NCBI GenBank assembly: GCA_020845755.1
Contig: JADLFE010000060.1
Span: 1 to 64,000, forward strand
Direction of reading: 5' to 3'
Origin: Phycisphaerales bacterium
GTDB taxonomy: Bacteria > Planctomycetota > Phycisphaerae > Phycisphaerales > UBA1924
Length of the DNA: 64,000 nt
Below the pieces are notes generated by a model. That model saw only the letters and a program-made list of their open reading frames with translations, had not been told where the DNA came from and ran no database searches. A program made the translations under genes and the position numbers. Of this stretch, positions 58,217 through 64,000 are shown piece by piece (positions within the stretch are counted from its first letter, which is position 1; each line of letters starts with the position of its first letter).

Positions 58217-58666
58217 ATGGCCACGACCATCGGCGAGGTGATGACGAAGAACCCCGTGTGCGCGACGCCCGGGATGAGCATCCGCCAACTCGCGGGGCTC
58301 TTCTCAGAGCACGGCGTGTCGGGCGCGCCGGTGGTCGGGCCCGATGGCAAACTCGTCGGCGTGGTCTCACGGACGGACCTCTTCCGGCGGGTGACGGCCG
58401 AGGCGAGCGGGCCGAGCGCCGGGTATCTCTTCGATCTCTTGAACGAGCGCGCCCCGGCCGAGCGTCAGCCCATGCCCGAGCCACTGATCGTCGTCAGCGA
58501 TTTCATGAGCGAGTCGCCCGTAACGGCGGCGTCGGCCGACCCTGTTGGCGTGGTGGCGAAGAAGATGGCCGAGAGACGCGTGCACCGCGTGGTGGTCGTC
58601 GACGCGAACAAGAAGCCGATCGGAGTGGTGACGACGCTGGACCTGTTGCGCGTGTTCCCGGCGTGA
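58217..58666 (+). CDS. Two-CBS-domain protein
   Basis: Predicted cytosolic ligand sensor binding adenosyl compounds. The 149-residue product is a tandem CBS pair: the first starts VMTKNPVCATPGMSIRQLAG and contains GVSGAPVVGPDGKLVGVVSR, the second has VTAASADPVGVVAKKMAERR and VVDANKKPIGVVTTLDLLR. No further domain is attached. ATG 58217 is chosen because GGAG lies 6 nt upstream; ATG 58211 sits too close to it. It stands alone and divergent from the transglutaminase-like gene. Confidence 0.92.
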   Translation: MATTIGEVMTKNPVCATPGMSIRQLAGLFSEHGVSGAPVVGPDGKLVGVVSRTDLFRRVTAEASGPSAGYLFDLLNERAPAERQPMPEPLIVVSDFMSESPVTAASADPVGVVAKKMAERRVHRVVVVDANKKPIGVVTTLDLLRVFPA

Positions 58667-58699
58667 GCGAGGGGCCTTCGCGGACGACAGCCATGCGTG

Positions 58700-58731
58700 A
58701 AAGAAAAGACCCGCGTCGGAGCGCGGGTCTT
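58700..58731. terminator. Bidirectional terminator between the CBS and WGENIGWIN genes
   Basis: AAGACCCGCG (58706-58715) pairs with CGCGGGTCTT (58722-58731). The minus-strand side is followed by TTTTCTTTC; the plus side is less T-rich. It serves at least the 58787-59443 gene. Confidence 0.75.
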
Positions 58732-58786
58732 GTCGTTGATGCGGGAATGTGGATGGGCTCGGCACGCCCGGTTGGGAAGTCGCGGC

Positions 58787-59443
58787 TCAGCAGCCCGCCT
58801 CGAAGTTCGACGCGAAGGCGTCGTAGTCGAGGCCGTTGACGAAACTATCGCCGTTGTAATCGGCCTGGGGATCACCGGCCTCGAACCAACTGGCGAACTG
58901 ATCGTAGTCGAGGGCGTTCACGAAGCCGTCGGCGTTGATGTCGGCGGGGCAGAGGAGGCCGACGTAGTGGGTGGCATCATCGAGGTTGATCCATCCGATG
59001 TTCTCGGCCCAGGCGTATCCGCGGAAGCGGTACGCGGCGAAGTCGATGCGAGCGGGCTTGGCGGGGGTTGCCAGGGCGCCGCCGGAGAAGTTGATCCAGC
59101 CGACGTTCTCACCCCAGGCGTATCCGGTCAGTTCACCGGTGATGGTGTTGAGGTTGACACCGAAGTCGGTGCCGTTGACATTGGCGTAGGCAACGCCGTT
59201 GGCGGGCGTGCCATCGCCCATGTTGATCCAGCCGATGTTCTCGCCCCAGACATACCCGGAGAGGAACGAGGTCGCGATCAGCACGCTCTGGGAGCCTGTG
59301 GGGCTTCCTGCATCGGCGAAGTTGAGCCAGCCGGCATTTTCAGACCAGGCGTACTTGTTGGCGGGGCTGACATGTTGCTGGGCCAGAGCGGCTGGTGCGG
59401 CGGCGGCGGCGAGCAGGACAACGATGGTGGTGCGGTTGAACAT
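58787..59443 (-). CDS. Exported four-repeat WGENIGWIN protein with GC-type dockerin
   Basis: The 218-residue product has a signal peptide (MFNRTTIVVLLAAAAAPAAL then AQ). The mature part consists of four repeats of about 25-45 residues, each carrying an (A/V)W-x-EN-x-GW-(I/L)N motif: YAWSENAGWLNF, YVWGENIGWINM, YAWGENVGWINF and YAWAENIGWINL. Two dockerin repeats (CPADINADGFVNALDYDQFA and ADYNGDSFVNGLDYDAFASN) follow, ending Ala-Gly-Cys. Such motifs occur in other bacterial exported proteins, but I know of no assigned function. GAGGT precedes ATG 59443. It lies just downstream of the beta-helix array on the same strand. Confidence 0.88.
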   Translation of the reverse strand: MFNRTTIVVLLAAAAAPAALAQQHVSPANKYAWSENAGWLNFADAGSPTGSQSVLIATSFLSGYVWGENIGWINMGDGTPANGVAYANVNGTDFGVNLNTITGELTGYAWGENVGWINFSGGALATPAKPARIDFAAYRFRGYAWAENIGWINLDDATHYVGLLCPADINADGFVNALDYDQFASWFEAGDPQADYNGDSFVNGLDYDAFASNFEAGC

Positions 59444-59620
59444 GGCTACCTCGTGAGATTCACCTGACAGTCTATCGATTCGGAGTCGAATGACCAAATC
59501 TATCTGCGTCAGAACGGGGTCTGAAGGACAGTCTTTTTCTGGGATACGGGGTCAACGGAACCAAATCGCTGGTATATCGGCCGGATTGGTCGGGCGCGAG
59601 AACGCGTGGGTGTGAGGGGT

Positions 59621-60817
59621 TTAGTAGGCGAAATTAGCCCAAGGGTCGGTGGTGGAAAGGACGCTGGTGGCAGTGTTGCCGGAGACCGCGCCGCCGAGCG
59701 CAGTCACGACGATCGGGCCGAACCGATTGCCCGAGGCCAAAGCGTAGTTGATGCTGTTGCTGCAGGCGATGTTGCGAACGATTACACACCCGGTGCCGGT
59801 CACGACGATGCCGCGGTTGTTGGAGGAAACGGTGTTGGCCTCGATCCGATTGTTTGATCCGGCGGTAATCCCCGGGACCGTGCCGGAGGAGCCGGTATTG
59901 GTGGCGCAGGTGTTGTCGGTAATCACGCAGTAGGCGGCAGCGCGGATGCCACCGCCGTCGTTGGCGCTGCAGGTGTTGTGACGGACTGTGCAGTAGTTCT
60001 GGACCGAGATTCCGCCGAGGCTGCCGAAGGTGCCGGCGATGGTGCAGCCGGTGACAGAGCCTAGGTCGAGGAGATGAACGCCGTGGCCCCCGCCCTCGAC
60101 GGTGCAATCGGCGACATTTCCACCCATGACGAGGGAAACGGCTTCGCCGGGGTTGGCGCGGAAGGTGCAGGTGCGAACGGTCACGCCGTTGGCGCCCGAC
60201 AAGCCGCCGGTGCCGTTGGAGTTGAAGACGCACGACTCAACGAGCGCATCGCTGGAGACCACGACGCCGCGCTGGAGGTTTTGGAAGGTCCTGCACGCGC
60301 GAACGACGGCCGAGAATGACGAGATGGAGATGCCGTTCAGCCAGTTGGAGTTGGCCTGCACATCTTCGACCAGGGCCGCGGTGCCCGAGCCGAGCAGGTC
60401 GATGCCGTTGCCGCCCCAGCCGACCACCGTGCCATTGCGGATGGTCGCGCCGCCGAGAGAACTGGAGCCGGGTGTGTAGGAGATCCCGGCGAGCGTGGTT
60501 TGTGAGCCGGTGAGCGTGAAGCCGCTCAGGTCGAGGGTGACGCCGCTGGCGGCGATCTCGATGCCGAGCTTTCCCGTGACGCCGGTGATATTGCCGGTGA
60601 GGTAGTACGAGCCCGGCTGGGTGATCCTGTAGAGGCTATCGGAATCGCCGGGCGTGTTGGTCGCGTTGATGGCGATGCGGGGCTCAACTTCGGTCAAGGT
60701 CTTGTACGTCGACGCGACCGCGCCGCCGGGCGGGTTGAGCGGGCCTGCGACGAGGACGGCCGAGGTCACAAGACCGGCGGTCGCGACGACGAGGGCGATT
60801 AGAGCGTTGCGATTCAT
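59621..60817 (-). CDS. Secreted beta-helix protein, array member 1
   Basis: The 398-residue product has a signal peptide and the array's shared N-terminus (AGPLNPPGGAVASTYKTLTE, then VEPRIAINATNTPGDSDSLY), followed by a right-handed parallel beta-helix in which Cys- and Asn-rich rungs recur about every 22 residues (VESCVFNSNGTGGL, VRTCTFRANPGEAV, VTGCTIAGTFGSLG). It ends Trp-Ala-Asn-Phe-Ala-Tyr, like the other members, and has no dockerin. AAGGA precedes ATG 60817. Beta-helix proteins of this type are often adhesins or polysaccharide-binding, but no catalytic residues are evident. Confidence 0.87.
   Translation of the reverse strand: MNRNALIALVVATAGLVTSAVLVAGPLNPPGGAVASTYKTLTEVEPRIAINATNTPGDSDSLYRITQPGSYYLTGNITGVTGKLGIEIAASGVTLDLSGFTLTGSQTTLAGISYTPGSSSLGGATIRNGTVVGWGGNGIDLLGSGTAALVEDVQANSNWLNGISISSFSAVVRACRTFQNLQRGVVVSSDALVESCVFNSNGTGGLSGANGVTVRTCTFRANPGEAVSLVMGGNVADCTVEGGGHGVHLLDLGSVTGCTIAGTFGSLGGISVQNYCTVRHNTCSANDGGGIRAAAYCVITDNTCATNTGSSGTVPGITAGSNNRIEANTVSSNNRGIVVTGTGCVIVRNIACSNSINYALASGNRFGPIVVTALGGAVSGNTATSVLSTTDPWANFAY
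60594..60750 (-). repeat. Near-identical N-terminal cassette shared by array members 1 and 2
   Basis: 60594-60750 matches 61778-61934 with only seven differences in 157 nt (offset 1184). It encodes residues 25-75, the AGPLNPP...PGDSDSLYRITQPGSYYLT region. Flanking beta-helix sequence has no comparable match. Member 3 carries a more diverged version near 63060-63210. Confidence 0.85.
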
Positions 60818-60870
60818 GGACGATTCCTTTGGCTTGAAGTCGAGCGCAGGGTGCGCGGGCGAGAGCCGCT

Positions 60871-62004
60871 TTAGTACGTGAAGTTCGCGTTCGGATCGGT
60901 GGAGCCGGGGGCGGCGCCGCCGGAGTTGCCACTCCAGGCCGAGGCATTGGTTGCCGCGTTGACGACCAGGCAGGTGTTGCCCGCGGAGATATCCCAGTTG
61001 GTTGTGTTGCCCGAGCAGACGTTTCGGGTGATGAAGTTTCCCGCGGCGGACACCCTGATGCCGAACGTCGCGGCGGTGCAGTTGTTTCCCTCCACGCGGT
61101 TGTCCGAACCAGTAATGCGGATCCCCGAGCCGCCGTCGAGGCTCAGCCCGTTGTCGTTGGCCGTATTTCCGATCAGGAGATTTCGAGAGGCGACCAAGAA
61201 GCCGTCGGCTTGATTGGTGCTCGCCACACAGTTCACAATGGCTCCGCCGTAATCGATTTCAAAGCCGTCGCCGATATTGGCGGATGCGGTGCAGTTGTTG
61301 AACGTAGTCCCATCGAAGGTGGCGTTGAATCCGTCGCCGTCATTGAGGTAGGCCGCGCAGTCGCTGATCGCGCACCCGGCGGTTACGAGAAACCCGTGGC
61401 TTGCGTTCCCGCGAGAGGAGCAACTTATGAACGTGCAGGTGGTGGCCGAAACGAAGCCGGCGTCGCCGTTGTCGATGCTCGCGCAACGCGTCACGGAGAA
61501 CTGATTGCCCACCCTGATTCCGTTGCCGGCATTGTTCTCGGCGATGATGCCATCGATGCGTCCGCCGAAAACGCCGCCGATGTGGACCGCAATGCCGTCC
61601 ATGGGCCAGCCGCGGACCGTTCCGTTCATAATCGAGATACCAACCGCATCTGCAAGCGTCGTCGAGATCCCCTGCATCGCACCCGGGACGCCCAGCAAAG
61701 CAAAGCCGTGGAGGTCGATGGTCACGTCGTTCGAGGCGATCTCAATACCACGTTTGCCCGACACGCCGGTAATGTTACCGGTGAGGTAGTACGAGCCCGG
61801 CTGGGTGATCCTGTAGAGGCTATCGGAATCGCCGGGCGTATTGGTCGCGTTGATGGCGATGCGCGGCTCGACTTCGGTCAAGGTCTTGTACGTCGACGCG
61901 ATCGAGCCGCCGGGCGGGTTGAGTGGTCCTGCGATAAGCAGGCCCGCGGCCAGCCCACTGGCAAGGACACCGGCGATAAGAGCAAAGCGGATGGGCGTGT
62001 TCAT
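60871..62004 (-). CDS. Secreted beta-helix protein, array member 2
   Basis: The 377-residue product starts MNTPIRFALIAGVLASGLAA with an export signal, then the shared cassette (AGPLNPPGGSIASTYKTLTE), then a beta-helix with rungs such as VTRCASIDNGDAGF, ISDCAAYLNDGDGF and IVNCVASTNQADGF. It ends Asn-Ala-Asn-Phe-Thr-Tyr. GGAG lies upstream of ATG 62004. It is 24 nt downstream of member 3 and 53 nt upstream of member 1, so one polycistronic transcript is likely. Confidence 0.87.
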   Translation of the reverse strand: MNTPIRFALIAGVLASGLAAGLLIAGPLNPPGGSIASTYKTLTEVEPRIAINATNTPGDSDSLYRITQPGSYYLTGNITGVSGKRGIEIASNDVTIDLHGFALLGVPGAMQGISTTLADAVGISIMNGTVRGWPMDGIAVHIGGVFGGRIDGIIAENNAGNGIRVGNQFSVTRCASIDNGDAGFVSATTCTFISCSSRGNASHGFLVTAGCAISDCAAYLNDGDGFNATFDGTTFNNCTASANIGDGFEIDYGGAIVNCVASTNQADGFLVASRNLLIGNTANDNGLSLDGGSGIRITGSDNRVEGNNCTAATFGIRVSAAGNFITRNVCSGNTTNWDISAGNTCLVVNAATNASAWSGNSGGAAPGSTDPNANFTY

Positions 62005-62028
62005 ATGGAGCGACTCCTTGTCGATTGA

Positions 62029-63279
62029 TCAATACGCGAAGTTGGTGTTGGGATCGGTGAAGCCCAGGCCACCGCCGGAATTGCCCGCGGCCAGACCAAC
62101 GGTGGGGCTTCCGGTGTTGATGGTTCCGACGCGATTTCCGGAGACGATGTAGTAGTTGAGGTTGGAGTTCGCCGAGCAGATGTTGCGGATGATGAGGTTG
62201 TTGGAGGTGCTGACGTACACGCCGAAGGTATTGCCGGAGCACATGTTGCCCTCGACTGTGTTGTAGTTGGAAATGCAGTGGATTCCGGGGAAATTGCCGG
62301 CGGAGCCGTTGAAGCAGACCTGATTGTCGGTAATGGTGCAGCGGGAATTGGCCTGGATGCCCTGGAGGGCATTGGAAGAGACGGTGCACTTGCGAATGGT
62401 CGCGTTGTCCCCCGCGTTGATGCCGATCTGCTGATTCTGGACCGCGGTGCAGTCCTCGAATGAGGCGAGGCTGGTCGAGACGAAGCCGGACTTGGTGTTG
62501 TATCCGGCGCGGCAGTTGGTAAACCTGCCGGCGTACCCGGAGACATAGCCGTTGCCGTTGTTGGCGTCGGCGTTACAGCCGGTCATGATCGAGTTGTTCA
62601 CCGAGAAACCGTCACCGGTGTTGTTCGCTGCGCTGCAGGACTCGTACGAGCAGAAGGAGTTGCTGACGACGAAGCCGTTGGCCTTGCCAGCGTCCGCGAT
62701 GCACCGAACGAAGTGCACGTTCTCGTAGGCGACGAAGGCGTTCCCGTTGGCGGCCCGGACAGTGCAATCGGAAACGATCCCGCCGCGCGAGACCAGGATG
62801 CCGACGCCGCCGGCGGTAATGCGGATGTTGGCAACACGGGACTGATAGCACTCGGAGAGCATGACGCCACCGCTGGCGAAGTTGTTGACCTCGCCGTTGG
62901 TGATCGTAATGTTCGCTTGAGGGATGCTTTCGGTAGTGATGCCGGCGAGCGAACCGGCGCCGGCTGTGACGAGAAACCCGTTGAGATCGAGCGTGACGTT
63001 CGACGCGGCGATCTTGATGGCGCTCTTCCCGTTGCCGGGCGTGATGTTGCCGGTGAGGTAGTAACTCCCCGGAGTGGAGATGATGTACTCGGCGGTGGCG
63101 TTGCCCGGCGTGTTGGTGGCGTTGATAGCAATGCGGGGCTCGACTTCGGTCAGCGTCTTGTAAGTCGACGCGACCGATCCGGCGGGCGGGTTGAGCGGGC
63201 CGGCGACGAGGAGCGTGGCGGTGGCCGCAAGCACGACGGCGGCGATCGAGGACGCGACGAGTTTGGTTCGGAGAAGCAT
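62029..63279 (-). CDS. Secreted beta-helix protein, array member 3
   Basis: The 416-residue product starts MLLRTKLVASSIAAVVLAAT and carries the shared segment AGPLNPPAGSVASTYKTLTE, followed by a longer beta-helix with Cys/Asn rungs (VSDCTVRAANGNAF, FVRCIADAGKANGF, MTGCNADANNGNGY). It ends Asn-Thr-Asn-Phe-Ala-Tyr. AGGAG lies 7 nt before ATG 63279. The Cys residues at repeated rung positions are probably stacked in the helix interior. Confidence 0.87.
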   Translation of the reverse strand: MLLRTKLVASSIAAVVLAATATLLVAGPLNPPAGSVASTYKTLTEVEPRIAINATNTPGNATAEYIISTPGSYYLTGNITPGNGKSAIKIAASNVTLDLNGFLVTAGAGSLAGITTESIPQANITITNGEVNNFASGGVMLSECYQSRVANIRITAGGVGILVSRGGIVSDCTVRAANGNAFVAYENVHFVRCIADAGKANGFVVSNSFCSYESCSAANNTGDGFSVNNSIMTGCNADANNGNGYVSGYAGRFTNCRAGYNTKSGFVSTSLASFEDCTAVQNQQIGINAGDNATIRKCTVSSNALQGIQANSRCTITDNQVCFNGSAGNFPGIHCISNYNTVEGNMCSGNTFGVYVSTSNNLIIRNICSANSNLNYYIVSGNRVGTINTGSPTVGLAAGNSGGGLGFTDPNTNFAY

Positions 63280-63321
63280 CGGGAACTCCTGATCTGGTGA
63301 AATGGGATGATGGCGAGCGGT

Positions 63322-64000
63322 CTAGTAGGCGAAGTTGGCGTCGGGGCTGGAGACGGCGGTGCCGCCCGAGTTGCCGTTGATCGCGGCGTTCGTGGTGAGC
63401 AGGACGATCTGGGCCACGCGGTTTCCGGCGGCGATCTGGTAGTTTGAGGTGGAGCTGGCGGCGGCGGCATTGCCGGCCACCAGGCTGTTGGTGCCGTCGA
63501 CCTTGAAGCCGATCTCGTTCTGGCGGGCTGAGTTATTGCAAACCGTGCTGGCGACGCTACCGCTGGGCGAGAGGAAGCCCGCCCCAACAATGGAGGGTGA
63601 GGTGCCATTGGATCGGGCGCTGTTGTTCTCGATGTCGCAGTAGGAGCCGAAGTAGAAGCCGTGCCCGGCGTTGGAGTGGGCGGTGCAGCCGGTGACGGTG
63701 ATGCCCCAAGAGACGCCGAAGCCATTGCCGGCGTTGGAGTAGGCCGTGCAATTGCGGATCACGGCGCCGTCGCTGGTGCTGAAGCCGTCGTTGGCGTTGT
63801 TGAACGCGACGCAATCTTCCGCGAAGCCGCCGCTGCTCACGTAGATTCCGACGGTTCCGTTGTCGCAGACGGTCGTGGAGACCACGCGCGAGCCGGTGTC
63901 CGCCCACACGCCGTAGAGCGTGTTGCTCCGCGAAAGGCAGTCGCTGACGAACGAGCGAGTGCCGACGCGGATACCCATGCTTCCGCAGTTTTCGACGGTG
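63322..64000 (-). CDS. Secreted beta-helix protein, array member 4 (partial, N-terminus off the right edge)
   Basis: Only the C-terminal 225 or so residues are in the window; the frame is open to the right edge. The rungs (VSDCLSRSNTLYGV, AEDCVAFNNANDGF, IRNCTAYSNAGNGF, VTGCTAHSNAGHGF) and the end Asp-Ala-Asn-Phe-Ala-Tyr place it in the same family. The in-frame ATG at 63978 is internal, since the rung pattern continues upstream (TVENCGS). It lies 42 nt upstream of member 3. Confidence 0.85.
   Translation of the reverse strand, partial: TVENCGSMGIRVGTRSFVSDCLSRSNTLYGVWADTGSRVVSTTVCDNGTVGIYVSSGGFAEDCVAFNNANDGFSTSDGAVIRNCTAYSNAGNGFGVSWGITVTGCTAHSNAGHGFYFGSYCDIENNSARSNGTSPSIVGAGFLSPSGSVASTVCNNSARQNEIGFKVDGTNSLVAGNAAAASSTSNYQIAAGNRVAQIVLLTTNAAINGNSGGTAVSSPDANFAY

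Overview
The window is about 64 kb of GC-rich bacterial chromosome. The best taxonomic guess is Planctomycetota, class Phycisphaerae. The evidence is the many secreted proteins that end in an EF-hand-like dockerin pair with an absolutely conserved C-terminal Gly-Cys, a secreted FGE/sulfatase-modifying-factor-like protein with a PEP-CTERM-like tail, and beta-helix surface proteins. Nothing looks like a prophage, plasmid, intact insertion sequence or CRISPR array.

Layout. 1-4.7 kb (minus): ribosomal genes rplK-rplA-rplJ, then a secreted GC-dockerin protein with its own terminator, then rplL cut by the window edge; a surface-protein gene has split the normally adjacent rplJ-rplL pair. 4.9-10.3 kb: aldehyde dehydrogenase, rarA, 5-formyltetrahydrofolate cyclo-ligase and an L,D-transpeptidase. 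10.3-14.2 kb (minus): a membrane protein, a decayed dockerin gene (two in-frame amber stops plus a frameshift) and an FGE-like PEP-CTERM protein. 14.5-17.2 kb: gyrB. 17.2-20.5 kb (minus): a zinc/manganese ABC importer (znuA-znuC-znuB) preceded by a 22-bp Fur/Zur-like palindrome. 20.65 kb: tRNA-Ala(CGC). 21.5-29 kb: a broken SYLF lipoprotein gene, a complete RND efflux operon and a class II glutamine amidotransferase. 29.1-30 kb: a gene graveyard holding the 3' end of a PPK2 gene and a partial, internally deleted copy of the comEC / 32.7-kb gene junction. 30-38.4 kb: comEC, a large exported protein of unknown role, trpE, clpS and a 2-hydroxyacid dehydrogenase.

38.5-59.5 kb is dominated by exported GC-dockerin proteins: a metzincin-type protease, a very large unknown, a gluzincin-type protease, a lectin/beta-helix protein, a YWTD-propeller-like protein, a DNRLRE-like protein and a WGENIGWIN-repeat protein. 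Interspersed are an esterase, a HAD phosphatase, an RRM RNA-binding protein, a transglutaminase-like protein and a CBS protein. 59.6-64 kb (minus) is a tandem array of four secreted beta-helix paralogues, of which two share a 157-nt N-terminal cassette at about 95% nucleotide identity while their bodies have diverged.

Housekeeping functions (translation, replication, repair, folate, tryptophan, metal uptake) are thus mixed with a large exported-protein repertoire. The GC-dockerin tag occurs on nine intact genes and one decayed gene and is the main unifying theme. No cohesin-like partner or sorting enzyme is recognisable here, so how these proteins are anchored cannot be settled from this window.
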